A stretch of DNA of 64,000 nt from Faecalibacterium duncaniae. Its GTDB lineage: Bacteria > Bacillota > Clostridia > Oscillospirales > Ruminococcaceae. The translations under genes and the position numbers were made by a program. Each line of letters begins with the position of its first letter. Position 1 is the first letter of the stretch. The notes under the pieces were generated by a model. It worked only from the letters and a program-made list of their open reading frames with translations, made no database searches and was not told the DNA's origin. Below, piece after piece: positions 24,791-31,862 of the stretch. The DNA is taken from contig NZ_CP048437.1 in NCBI RefSeq assembly GCF_010509575.1, forward strand, positions 1,488,001 through 1,552,000, given 5' to 3'.

Positions 24791-25918
24791 TTAATGTACA
24801 GCGGTCAGCTCACGGTAGCAGACATCGAACGCCTGCAAAAAGGCTTTGATCTCGTCCTCGGTGGTCAGATGGCTCAGGCTGATGCGCCAGGAGGACAGTG
24901 CGTTGCGGCGGTCGCGGCTGACCGCAAACACCGCACGCGAAGGCAGACCATCCGAAGAGCAGGCTGACTTGACCGAGACGCAGACCCCTTTGGCATCCAG
25001 CTCCCGCTGGAACACGGTGCCCTTGACATTACGGACGCTCAGATTCAGCACATGGGGGATGGCGTGGTCCGGGCTGTTGATGCGCACCAGCGGATATGTG
25101 CTGAGGGCGGCGCGGAGCTCTGCATTCAGCTTTGCCACATGGCCAACGCGTCCGGGCAGGTCAGTGACGGCAAGATCAAGCGCACAGGCCAGCGAGGAGG
25201 CCAGCGCCACAGTGGGGGTGCCGCTGCGGTAGATGGTGGTACTCTCGCCGCCATGGATGAGAGGCTCCAGCGCCAGATTCCGCCGCTTGATCAGCAGGCC
25301 GATGCCGTTCAGTCCGTAGAATTTGTGGGCCGTCAGGCTCATGGTGTCCACGCCCTCAAAAGAAACGGGGATCTTACCCACAGCCTGGGTCGCATCCACA
25401 TGCAGATGACAGTGAGGGTATGCTTTTAGGATGGCGGCGATCTCCTGTACGGGCTGCACCACACCCAGCTCACTGTCCACCAGCGTTATGGCAATGCAGA
25501 TGGTATCCGGGCGAAGCAGATCCTTCAGGTGCTCAAGATCCACGGTGCCGTCCTGTTTCACGTTCAGCAGGTCGATCTCATACCCCTGCTCCTGTAATGC
25601 CGTCAGGGTGCCGCTGACCGAAGAATGCTCCAGCGGAGTGGAGATGATGTGCCTGCCCGCATGGCGGGAGAGACGGGCCAGCCCCTTTAAAGCAAAGTTG
25701 TTGGCCTCGCTGGCACCAGAGGTATAGATGATCTCTGCTGGCTGAACGCCCAGCAGGGAGGCGATTTTGATGGTGGCGGCATCGATCTCTGCCTTGGCGG
25801 CAGAGCCTGCCTGGTGGTGAGAGTTGGCGTTGCCGATGCAGCGGCGCTCCACGGCACAGAACTGCTCCAACACCCGCGCATCCACCGGGGTGTTTGCAGA
25901 ATAGTCCAGATAGATCAT
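24791..25918 (-). CDS. Cysteine desulfurase
   Basis: PLP-dependent class V aminotransferase-fold enzyme, 375 residues, of the NifS/IscS type that moves sulfur from cysteine to a carrier. It starts MIYLDYSANTPVD at ATG 25918 with AAGAGGA before it; the ATG at 25939 is weaker. The PLP lysine is in TAHKFYGLNGIG (about 196-207), with HVDATQAVGK upstream. The persulfide cysteine is in VKSACSSDG (about 320), whose SACSS loop resembles the NifS group. With the adjacent PP-loop enzyme it forms a likely tRNA-thiolation pair; a role in Fe-S cluster assembly is the alternative. Confidence 0.92.
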   Translation of the reverse strand: MIYLDYSANTPVDARVLEQFCAVERRCIGNANSHHQAGSAAKAEIDAATIKIASLLGVQPAEIIYTSGASEANNFALKGLARLSRHAGRHIISTPLEHSSVSGTLTALQEQGYEIDLLNVKQDGTVDLEHLKDLLRPDTICIAITLVDSELGVVQPVQEIAAILKAYPHCHLHVDATQAVGKIPVSFEGVDTMSLTAHKFYGLNGIGLLIKRRNLALEPLIHGGESTTIYRSGTPTVALASSLACALDLAVTDLPGRVGHVAKLNAELRAALSTYPLVRINSPDHAIPHVLNLSVRNVKGTVFQRELDAKGVCVSVKSACSSDGLPSRAVFAVSRDRRNALSSWRISLSHLTTEDEIKAFLQAFDVCYRELTAVH

Positions 25919-25957
25919 AACATTCCTCTTGAAATACAAATCAATTCAATAGGTTAT

Positions 25958-25986
25958 ATTATAGTGCGGACAGGGGCATATTTCAA
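25958..25986 (-). promoter_or_regulatory. Promoter of the desulfurase-ttcA operon
   Basis: Minus-strand TTGAAA (25981-25986), 17-bp spacer, TATAAT (25958-25963). Confidence 0.78.
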
Positions 25987-26026
25987 GATGTCCGGCCCAA
26001 AAGCTGAGGAAACTGCGGCAAACGGA

Positions 26027-26055
26027 TTGCATCCGGGCAGGGTTTCTGGTATACT
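26027..26055 (+). promoter_or_regulatory. Promoter of uraA
   Basis: TTGCAT (26027-26032), 17-bp spacer, TATACT (26050-26055), giving a leader of about 160 nt before uraA. Confidence 0.72.
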
Positions 26056-26087
26056 TTATAAAGTCAGACAGGGAAGGGGAGAGCAAA

Positions 26088-26231
26088 ATGTTTCGTTCGA
26101 CTTTGCGGAGCGCGTGTTTTGCCTTCCGGTCCCGTTTTTTGAATCTGCTCCAGAAGATTGAGGCACTGCCGTTGCTGCGGCAATGCCTCTTTTTTTGGGC
26201 AGCGATGAAAGGAGAACTTCTCTATGAGTGA
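26088..26231 (+). CDS. Leader peptide of uraA
   Basis: A 47-codon frame starts at ATG 26088 behind GGGAAGGGGAGAG, runs through a T6 tract (26135-26140) and across the terminator hairpin, and stops with TGA at 26229-26231. It therefore overlaps the uraA start (ATG 26224) by 8 bases. The peptide is basic and hydrophobic (FRSTLRSACFAFRSRFLNLL), with no known domain. Arrangement and length are like the translated leaders of pyrimidine genes such as enterobacterial pyrBI, where ribosome progress decides attenuation. Expression is not proven. Confidence 0.55.
   Translation: MFRSTLRSACFAFRSRFLNLLQKIEALPLLRQCLFFWAAMKGELLYE
26160..26196 (+). terminator. Attenuator terminator in uraA leader
   Basis: GAGGCACTGCCG (26160-26171) pairs with CGGCAATGCCTC (26178-26189) and is followed by seven T. 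It sits between the promoter and uraA and inside the leader-peptide frame, so it must be bypassed for expression. Confidence 0.88.
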
Positions 26232-27585
26232 AAAGATCGATTACTCCAAGGGCATTTACGATGCCCGGCAGCTCGGCACCGGACGGATGCTGATCCTGGG
26301 CTTGCAGCACATGTTTGCCATGTTCGGCGCAACTGTGCTGGTGCCCCTGCTCACCGGCCTGAGCGTTTCCACCACTCTGCTCTGTGCCGGTCTGGGCACC
26401 CTGCTGTTCCACCTTGTCACCAAGGGCAAGGTCCCGGCCTTCCTTGGCTCCTCGTTTGCCTACCTGGGCGGTTTTTCCATTGTAGCCCCCATGCTGGCTG
26501 ACGCAGACGGCAACCTGACCGTTGTCAATACCAAAATGCTGCCCTACGCCTGCGCGGGCGTGGCACTGTCCGGCATTCTGTACCTGCTGGTCAGCCTGCT
26601 CATCTCCACCTTTGGCATCCGCCGCATTATGAAATTCTTTCCGCCGGTGGTCACAGGCCCCATCATCATCTCTATTGGTTTGATCCTGGCCCCCTCCGCC
26701 ATCACCAACTGCGAGTCCAACTGGCTGCTGGCTTTTGTGGCCCTGGGCACCGTTATTGTCTGCAACATCTGGGGTAAGGGCATGGTCAAGATCCTGCCCA
26801 TCCTGATCGGTGTGCTGGTCTCCTATGCTGTGGCTCTGGTCACTGGTGCAGTCAACTTTGAGGCCATTGCTGCTGCCGACTGGTTCGGCATCCCCCTGCA
26901 CAAGAGTGCCATGGGCCTGTTTGCCATCGACGGCAGCCCTGAGTTCATCAGCGCAATGTTCACCATCATCCCCATTGCGCTGGCAACCATGATGGAGCAT
27001 GTGGGCGATATCGCTGCCATCAGCGCTACGGTCGGCCACAACTATATCAATGATCCCGGCCTGAACCGCACCCTGATGGGCGACGGCCTTGCCACTGCCA
27101 TGGCTGGTCTGCTGGGCGGCCCCGCCAATACTACCTACGGTGAGAACACCGGTGTTCTGGCCCTGAGCCGCATCTACGATCCGCTTGTCATCCGCATTGC
27201 CGCTGTGATGGCTGTGATCCTGAGTTTCAGCCCCAAGTTTGAGGCCGTCATCAACACCATCCCCACCGGCATCATTGGCGGCATCAGCTTTGTGCTGTAC
27301 GGAATGATCTCCGCGATCGGTGTCCGCAATGTGGTCGAGAACCATGTAGACTTTACCAACAGCCGCAACCTGATCGTTGCCGCTGTCATCCTGGTCTGCG
27401 CGCTGGGCTTCAACTCTGTGGGCGGTCTGACTTTCGCTGTGGGCGGTGTCTCCATCAACCTGTCCGGCCTGGCCATTGCTGCTATCGTGGGCATTCTGCT
27501 CAACGCCATCCTCCCCGGCAATGATTACGAGTTTGATGCTGCCAACGGCTCCGATGCTCCGAGCAGCGGCAACCTGCAGGTCTAA
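26224..27585 (+). CDS. uraA: Uracil permease (NCS2 family)
   Basis: Proton-coupled nucleobase importer, 453 residues and about 14 membrane segments. The family's N-terminal signature GLQHMFAMFGATVLVPLLTG (about 26-45) is typical of uracil permeases. IALATMMEHVGDIAAIS (about 257-273) carries the substrate Glu/His region and GGPANTTYGENTGVLALS (about 298-315) the second. GKGMVKILPILIG fits UraA/PyrP more than xanthine carriers. Control probably involves the upstream leader and terminator. The ATG overlaps the leader-peptide stop, allowing coupling. Confidence 0.93.
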   Translation: MSEKIDYSKGIYDARQLGTGRMLILGLQHMFAMFGATVLVPLLTGLSVSTTLLCAGLGTLLFHLVTKGKVPAFLGSSFAYLGGFSIVAPMLADADGNLTVVNTKMLPYACAGVALSGILYLLVSLLISTFGIRRIMKFFPPVVTGPIIISIGLILAPSAITNCESNWLLAFVALGTVIVCNIWGKGMVKILPILIGVLVSYAVALVTGAVNFEAIAAADWFGIPLHKSAMGLFAIDGSPEFISAMFTIIPIALATMMEHVGDIAAISATVGHNYINDPGLNRTLMGDGLATAMAGLLGGPANTTYGENTGVLALSRIYDPLVIRIAAVMAVILSFSPKFEAVINTIPTGIIGGISFVLYGMISAIGVRNVVENHVDFTNSRNLIVAAVILVCALGFNSVGGLTFAVGGVSINLSGLAIAAIVGILLNAILPGNDYEFDAANGSDAPSSGNLQV

Positions 27586-27611
27586 AAAATAAATAGGAAT
27601 AATTCTTAAAA

Positions 27612-27625
27612 TTAGTCTTGACTAA
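27612..27625. promoter_or_regulatory. TTAG-N6-CTAA operator at rubrerythrin promoter
   Basis: TTAGTCTTGACTAA, flanked by A and T to give ATTAGTC-TT-GACTAAT, is a perfect 7-bp dyad over the -35 box. The same half-sites and spacing occur twice before the flavodoxin gene, so a shared iron- or redox-responsive repressor is likely (inference). Confidence 0.6.
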
Positions 27626-27646
27626 TCTAGGAATCATTGCTATAAT
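27618..27646 (+). promoter_or_regulatory. Promoter of rubrerythrin
   Basis: TTGACT (27618-27623), 17-bp spacer, TATAAT (27641-27646). Confidence 0.82.
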
Positions 27647-27719
27647 AGGCTCAGAAGCAAGGCCCCCTGTACCAGAGGGGAGGCCAAGATCATAATGAAA
27701 AACAATGGAGGATATTCTT

Positions 27720-28271
27720 ATGAAAAAGTATGTTTGCACCGTCTGTGGTTATATCGCTGAAGGCTCTATCCCTGAGCAGTGCCCTGTCTGCAAGGCGCCT
27801 GCATCCGCATTTGTCGAAAAGACCGGCAACACCTATGTGACCGAGCATGTGGTCGGCATCGGCAAGGCTGAGGGTGTGCCTCAGGAGATCGTTGACGGTC
27901 TGCGTGCAAACTTTGAGGGTGAGTGCAGCGAGGTCGGCATGTACCTGGCCATGGCCCGTGTGGCTGAGCGCGAGGGCTACCCTGAGATCGCTGAGGCTTA
28001 CAAGCGCTATGCCTACGAAGAGGCTGACCACGCATCCCGTTTCGCCGAGCTGCTGGGTGAGGTCGTGACCGATAGCACCAAGAAGAACCTGATGATGCGT
28101 GCTGAGGCTGAGTGCGGCGCATGCTCCGGCAAGATGGACCTGGCCAAGAAGGCAAAGGCCCTGAACCTGGATGCAATCCACGATACCGTCCACGAAATGG
28201 CAAAGGACGAGGCTCGCCATGGCCGCGGCTTCGAGGGCCTGCTGAAGCGCTACTTCAACGTGGAGCTGTAA
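27720..28271 (+). CDS. Reverse rubrerythrin (peroxide/oxygen detoxification)
   Basis: A 183-residue diiron peroxidase with rubredoxin domain first, as in the clostridial reverse rubrerythrins that use NADH-derived electrons to reduce H2O2 and O2. The rubredoxin part (1-35) has CTVCGY and CPVCKAP. The four-helix domain carries the iron ligands in [31 protein letters not shown] and [14 protein letters not shown], each an E-x-x-H type motif. ATG 27720 is chosen because GGAGG lies 8 bases upstream; the ATG at 27705 is the less likely alternative. It has its own promoter with a dyad over the -35 box. Confidence 0.93.
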   Translation: MKKYVCTVCGYIAEGSIPEQCPVCKAPASAFVEKTGNTYVTEHVVGIGKAEGVPQEIVDGLRANFEGECSEVGMYLAMARVAEREGYPEIAEAYKRYAYEEADHASRFAELLGEVVTDSTKKNLMMRAEAECGACSGKMDLAKKAKALNLDAIHDTVHEMAKDEARHGRGFEGLLKRYFNVEL

Positions 28272-28301
28272 TTCCTGCATTCTTCTGAACCTGTTATTAT
28301 A

Positions 28302-28341
28302 AAGCTGCCGTGCGGTTCCAAAGCTGCACGGCAGCTTTTTT
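28302..28341 (+). terminator. Terminator after rubrerythrin
   Basis: AAGCTGCCGTGC pairs with GCACGGCAGCTT, followed by six T in total. Confidence 0.9.
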
Positions 28342-28405
28342 GCTTGACGGGATCCATGGCAGGGCGTACAATGAAAAAAAAACATTCCGAAAAAGGGGAA
28401 GTCTT

Positions 28406-29176
28406 ATGAAATCAACTTCCACACGCTGTGCGCTGCTGGACGAGCTGCGCGGGCTGGACCTGATCAGCATGATGCTTTACCATGGCATGTGGGATCTGGT
28501 CTATCTGTTTGGTGTGCGTGCACCGTGGTATGGCAGCTGGCAGGGAGAACTGTGGCAGCAATCCATCTGCTGGGTGTTCATCTTGCTGTCCGGCTTCTGT
28601 CTGCCGCTGGGCCGCCACCCGGTCAAACGAGGCGCGGTGGTGTTTGGGTGCGGCGCACTTGTCACGGCGGTCACGCTGATCTTTATGCCTGCGGATGTTG
28701 TCTGGTTCGGCGTGTTGACCCTGCTGGGCTCGGCTATGATCTTCACAGGACTGCTGGAAAAGTGGATGGAAAAGGTGCCCCCGGTGGTCGGCCTTGCAGG
28801 GAGCATGTTTCTGTTTTACTTCACCCGCTATGCAGCCGATGGCTATTTGCAGCTGGGCCATTGGCTCATCACACTGCCGGGTTTTCTCTACGCCAACTAC
28901 TTCACGGCCTATCTGGGGTTTTATCCCTTTGGCTTCTTCTCTACGGATTACTTCCCACTGACCCCGTGGCTCTTCCTGTTCTGGGCTGGTTTTTACCTGC
29001 ATCATCTGGCAGAGCGAACAGCGCAGAGTCTCCGTCCGCTGCGTCGTTCGGTTTGCCCGCCGCTGGGGTGGCTGGGGCGGAATTCGCTGATGCTATATCT
29101 GCTCCACCAGCCGGTGATCTACGGCGTGCTGACGGTGGTGTTCCTGTTGCTGCGCCGGGGTGGAGGAGCGCTCTGA
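28406..29176 (+). CDS. DUF1624-type acyltransferase-like membrane protein
   Basis: A 256-residue membrane protein of the heparan-alpha-glucosaminide N-acetyltransferase-like (DUF1624) family. LLDELRGLDLISMMLYHGMWDL (about 9-30, split here by function) is the family signature, where Arg, Asp and His form the presumed acyl-transfer site. About seven helices follow, and the end WLGRNSLMLYLLHQPVIYG carries the second family motif with His. These proteins probably move acyl groups across the membrane onto cell-envelope glycans. ATG 28406 has AAAAGGGGAAGT before it. It is monocistronic; the actual acceptor is unknown. Confidence 0.82.
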   Translation: MKSTSTRCALLDELRGLDLISMMLYHGMWDLVYLFGVRAPWYGSWQGELWQQSICWVFILLSGFCLPLGRHPVKRGAVVFGCGALVTAVTLIFMPADVVWFGVLTLLGSAMIFTGLLEKWMEKVPPVVGLAGSMFLFYFTRYAADGYLQLGHWLITLPGFLYANYFTAYLGFYPFGFFSTDYFPLTPWLFLFWAGFYLHHLAERTAQSLRPLRRSVCPPLGWLGRNSLMLYLLHQPVIYGVLTVVFLLLRRGGGAL

Positions 29177-29195
29177 AAAATTCTGTAAAAGGTTC

Positions 29196-29224
29196 TTGAC
29201 AAGGAGCCCGCCCTGTGGTATTCT
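29196..29224 (+). promoter_or_regulatory. Promoter of flavodoxin
   Basis: TTGACA (29196-29201), 17-bp spacer, TATTCT (29219-29224). Confidence 0.78.
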
Positions 29225-29230
29225 TTTGAT

Positions 29231-29311
29231 GGTTAGAAAAGCCTAACCAAATTGCTCTGTCTTATGTCAGGCAGAGCAATTTCTTGAAGATAAAAGTTAG
29301 AATATACTAAC
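29231..29311. promoter_or_regulatory. Two GTTAG-N6-CTAAC operators flanking a hairpin
   Basis: Site 1, GGTTAG-AAAAGC-CTAACC (29231-29248), covers the expected transcription start. Site 2, GTTAG-AATATA-CTAAC (29296-29311), lies just before the ribosome site. Between them AAATTGCTCTG (29249-29259) pairs with CAGAGCAATTT (29272-29282). The sites resemble the DtxR/IdeR type of iron operator (TTAG...CTAA core). Confidence 0.62.
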
Positions 29312-29337
29312 CAAAATTGAAAGAGAGGTTCTTCTTT

Positions 29338-29754
29338 ATGAGCAAAGTAGCAGTTGTATTCTGGAGTGCAACCGGCAACACGGAGACCATGGCAAACTGC
29401 GTGGCAGAGGGTGCAAACGGCACCATCGTTCCCTGTGGCGAAATGAACGCCGCAAAGCTGGCAGAGTTTGATGCAGTTGCATTTGGCTGCCCCGCAATGG
29501 GCGCAGAGCAGCTGGAAGAGAGCGAGTTTGAGCCGATGTTCTCCGATCTGGAGGGCTCCCTGAACGGCAAGAAGATCGCTCTGTTCGGCTCTTATGGCTG
29601 GGGCGACGGCCAGTGGATGCACGACTGGGTCGAGCGTGCACAGGGTGATGGCGCACAGGTGCTCAACGGTGAGGGTCTGATCTGCAACGAGGCACCGGAT
29701 GAGGATGTTCAGGCTGCCTGCCGCAAGCTGGGTGCAGACCTGGCAGCGTGGTGA
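29338..29754 (+). CDS. Flavodoxin
   Basis: A 138-residue FMN-binding electron carrier. The FMN phosphate loop is WSATGNTETMA (about 9-19), the 50s loop is GCPAMGAEQLEES and the 90s loop is FGSYGWGDGQWM, giving a short-chain flavodoxin. It replaces ferredoxin when iron is scarce, which fits the iron-type operators in its promoter. AAGAGAGG lies 9 bases before the ATG. The C terminus DLAAW is normal. It is monocistronic or shares a weak readthrough with the next promoter. Confidence 0.94.
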   Translation: MSKVAVVFWSATGNTETMANCVAEGANGTIVPCGEMNAAKLAEFDAVAFGCPAMGAEQLEESEFEPMFSDLEGSLNGKKIALFGSYGWGDGQWMHDWVERAQGDGAQVLNGEGLICNEAPDEDVQAACRKLGADLAAW

Positions 29755-29779
29755 CCGGATTAGAAGCACATTGCAAAAT

Positions 29780-29808
29780 TTGACAAATGGGGTTTGCTGT
29801 GTTAAACT
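29780..29808 (+). promoter_or_regulatory. Promoter of the YgbA-like operon
   Basis: TTGACA (29780-29785), 17-bp spacer, TAAACT (29803-29808). Confidence 0.75.
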
Positions 29809-29814
29809 CTAAAA

Positions 29815-29906
29815 GTTGCGCAGCAACCCATTTGCCGGACAAGCGAACCTGAGAGCAGCAGGGGAACAACAGGGGCTGAACCCGGTCTCCTGCTGCTTTG
29901 CTTTTT
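29815..29906 (+). ncRNA. Terminator-ended leader RNA before the YgbA-like operon
   Basis: About 92 nt from the promoter to a terminator. It starts with a small hairpin, GTTGC-GCA-GCAAC (about 29815-29827), then a region rich in conserved-looking purines, then AGCAGCAGG (29854-29862) pairing with CCTGCTGCT (29889-29897) and a T-rich end (29898-29906). It may attenuate the downstream genes or be released as a small RNA. No riboswitch class was recognised. Confidence 0.5.
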
Positions 29907-29922
29907 AGGAAAGGTGGTGTGT

Positions 29923-30108
29923 ATGGAAATGGCTGTTGCTGTTGGAATTACGGCCTGTTTCGCAGTTTTGCGTCACGCGGTGCGTTGCGCGGCTCTGCGG
30001 ATGGCCCGCAAGGAAAAAATGCAGGAGGAACAGTCCCAATGTCCAAAACCACCCCGGAAGACCTGGCAAAGAAGCGTTCCGACGAAAAAACGCTTGTCAG
30101 TGAGATGA
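29923..30108 (+). CDS. Small membrane protein, uncertain
   Basis: A 61-residue frame with a hydrophobic N-terminal segment (MAVAVGITACFAVL) followed by a basic, Cys-containing tail. ATG 29923 has AAAGGTGG upstream. It overlaps the next gene by 70 bases and contains that gene's ribosome site, which either indicates coupling or means that only the first part matters. Not recognised; it could be a leader peptide for the YgbA-like gene. Confidence 0.4.
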   Translation: MEMAVAVGITACFAVLRHAVRCAALRMARKEKMQEEQSQCPKPPRKTWQRSVPTKKRLSVR

Positions 30109-30398
30109 TCGCGCTCTACTGCCGCAAGCAGCATTACACCCTCAGAGGCAGTCTCTGCCCGGAATGCCAACAGCTGCATGATTATGCGCTGGCCCGCATT
30201 GAGCACTGCCCCTTTATGGAGACCAAGACCTTTTGCTCGGCCTGCAAGGTGCATTGCTATCAGCCGGAGATGCGGGAAAAGATCCGCACTGTCATGCGCT
30301 GGGCCGGGCCCAGAATGCTGCCGGTGCATCCCGTTCTCTCCATCAAGCATGTGATCGTGACAATGAAGGCAAGGCGTGAAGCAAACGCAGGAAAATAA
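30039..30398 (+). CDS. YgbA-like, nitrous-oxide-stimulated-promoter family protein
   Basis: A 119-residue cysteine-rich cytosolic protein. CPECQQLHDYALARIEHCPF with CSACKVHCYQPEMREKIR is the PF11756 (YgbA_NO) signature, a family whose enterobacterial member is induced by nitrosative stress. The cysteines (CPEC, HC, CSAC, HC) probably bind an iron or zinc centre. ATG 30039 follows GCAGGAGGAAC. It sits between flavodoxin and a DUF1540 protein, in a neighbourhood of iron- and redox-linked genes. The molecular function is not established. Confidence 0.82.
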   Translation: MSKTTPEDLAKKRSDEKTLVSEMIALYCRKQHYTLRGSLCPECQQLHDYALARIEHCPFMETKTFCSACKVHCYQPEMREKIRTVMRWAGPRMLPVHPVLSIKHVIVTMKARREANAGK

Positions 30399-30455
30399 GC
30401 AGCCATGTATAATCGCCTGAAGCCGGGGCAACCTAGAGCCAAGGAGGCGATAGAA

Positions 30456-30614
30456 ATGGAAAACACAGGTGTGACCTGCGATGTCTGCGAGTGCCGTCAC
30501 AATGTGCAGAACTGCAAGTGTGATCTGCCCCAGATCAAGGTGACAGAGCACTGCTCCTGCACCACCCAGCAGGTGGAGACCCCGCACTTCTGCCAGAATT
30601 ACGAAAAGAAATAA
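30456..30614 (+). CDS. DUF1540 small cysteine-rich protein
   Basis: A 52-residue protein with nine cysteines (CDVCECRHNVQNCKCDLPQ, then CSCTT, then FCQNY), the pattern of DUF1540 proteins, likely small metal-binding proteins common in sporulating Firmicutes. ATG 30456 follows AAGGAGG with good spacing. It lies 57 bp after the YgbA-like gene in the same direction. The function is unknown. Confidence 0.82.
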   Translation: MENTGVTCDVCECRHNVQNCKCDLPQIKVTEHCSCTTQQVETPHFCQNYEKK

Positions 30615-30629
30615 TCTGTAATGGCAGAA

Positions 30630-30677
30630 AACTCCCCGCCCAGCGCCCCAGACAGGGCATGAGAGGGGAGTTTTTGT
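30630..30677. terminator. Bidirectional terminator
   Basis: AACTCCCC (30630-30637) pairs with GGGGAGTT (30665-30672) with flanking A and T tracts, between convergent genes. Confidence 0.8.
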
Positions 30678-30684
30678 GTGTTGT

Positions 30685-31299
30685 TCAGTGGATTGCCACA
30701 CTGCAGGTAGCAAGGCTGCGCACCAGTGTGCCGACGCTGTCCTTCATCTGGATGCCTGCAAAGCCCAGACGGAAGGCGGCCTGCACATTCTCCAGCCGGT
30801 CATCAATGAAAACACTTTCCCCGGCCTTGAGCTGGTATTTGTCCAGCAGGGCCTTATAGATGCGCGGGTCAGGCTTGTTGATGTGCACCTCGCAGGAGGC
30901 CACGCCGCCGTCGAACAGGCCCTTGAGGTCGCGCTCGGTCAGAAAATCCAGCACATCCTCGGGGATATTGCTCAGGTAATAGACGCAGTAGCCACGGCTC
31001 TTGAGTTTCCGCACCAGCTCATGCATCCGGCGGCGGGGGCGGAGGATATGCATCCAATCGTCCAGCACGCCTTGCACCTCAAACGCGCGGCCATATTCTT
31101 TTGCGCGGGCCAGCATCCGCAGGTTGGCCTCGGAGCGGGTGATAAGCCCTGCATCCAGCAGCTTCCACTCCTCGCTTTCAAAAGTCAGCTGGGAGACCTG
31201 TTCCTCTACCTCGGCATTGCAGAAGCGGTCTACCAGATAGGTCTTGGGGTCGAAATCTACCATGACACCGCCCAGATCAAAGATGATATTTTTATACAT
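30685..31299 (-). CDS. HAD-superfamily hydrolase (subfamily IA)
   Basis: A 204-residue phosphatase-like enzyme. Motif I is degenerate: FDLGGVMVDFD has the nucleophile Asp but the second Asp position is Gly, as in several HAD-IA v3 (YihX-like) members. Motif II YYLSNIP, the Lys in HINKPDPRIY and motif IV FIDDRLENVQAA are present. It resembles YihX alpha-D-glucose-1-phosphatases, but the substrate is not certain. Start ATG 31299 follows GAGGAAAC. It has its own promoter and shares a terminator with the DUF1540 gene. Confidence 0.85.
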   Translation of the reverse strand: MYKNIIFDLGGVMVDFDPKTYLVDRFCNAEVEEQVSQLTFESEEWKLLDAGLITRSEANLRMLARAKEYGRAFEVQGVLDDWMHILRPRRRMHELVRKLKSRGYCVYYLSNIPEDVLDFLTERDLKGLFDGGVASCEVHINKPDPRIYKALLDKYQLKAGESVFIDDRLENVQAAFRLGFAGIQMKDSVGTLVRSLATCSVAIH

Positions 31300-31351
31300 C
31301 GCTGTTTCCTCAATTCTGTATGGATGTTTCTGCCAGAAAGATTCTGCCCAC

Positions 31352-31381
31352 AGTATAGCACAACTGCCCGCCCTGCATCAA
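31352..31381 (-). promoter_or_regulatory. Promoter of the HAD gene
   Basis: Minus-strand TTGATG (31376-31381), 18-bp spacer, TATACT (31352-31357). Confidence 0.6.
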
Positions 31382-31434
31382 GCACTGTGCCGCCGCATAG
31401 GATGAAACAGGCAAACTGCGGGGAGGGGATCACG

Positions 31435-31728
31435 ATGAAATTCCGGGAGCTGTGCGCAAAGGAGATCGTTCAGCTGAGCAACGGGGCCTGCCTTGGCCGC
31501 GCCGATGATCTGGAGCTCGATCCGGCAACGGCGCAGGTCAAAAGCCTGCTGCTGCTCGGGCAGCCTCATCTGTTTGGGCTGCTGGGCCGGGACGAGACTC
31601 TGGTCATCCCCTGGACGGACATCGAAACACTGGGAGTGGACGCGATCCTGGTCCGCACGGAGCTGCCGGAGCCGGAAGCCAAAAAGCAGGGTTTCTGGCA
31701 AAAAATGCGGCACTGGCTGGACGGCTGA
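31435..31728 (+). CDS. YlmC/YmxH-family PRC-barrel sporulation protein
   Basis: A 97-residue PRC-barrel protein. MKFRELCAKEIVQLSNGACLG and the ETLVIPWTDIETLGVDAILV segment match the YlmC/YmxH family, found across spore-forming Firmicutes; its biochemical role is unknown. The ATG follows GGGGAGGGG. It stands alone between a HAD gene on the other strand and the LTA-synthase-like gene, so it is not in an obvious sporulation operon. Confidence 0.82.
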   Translation: MKFRELCAKEIVQLSNGACLGRADDLELDPATAQVKSLLLLGQPHLFGLLGRDETLVIPWTDIETLGVDAILVRTELPEPEAKKQGFWQKMRHWLDG

Positions 31729-31759
31729 AATTTTTCGTGAATTTTTCCTGCATCAGGGT

Positions 31760-31787
31760 TTGATTTTACAAAAAATCGGATTATAAT
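31760..31787 (+). promoter_or_regulatory. Promoter of the LTA-synthase-like gene
   Basis: TTGATT (31760-31765), 16-bp spacer, TATAAT (31782-31787). Confidence 0.65.
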
Positions 31788-31862
31788 AGAGAACCGTGAG
31801 CGGCAGAGCCTTGCCGCTCCGGCTTGAAATCTGATTTCCGGAAGTGAAAGGAACTTCTCTCT

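Noticed and set aside
26027..26223. PyrR-binding loop in the uraA leader
   Set aside because: I could not find the purine-rich PyrR consensus with its loop. The translated-attenuator reading fits better.
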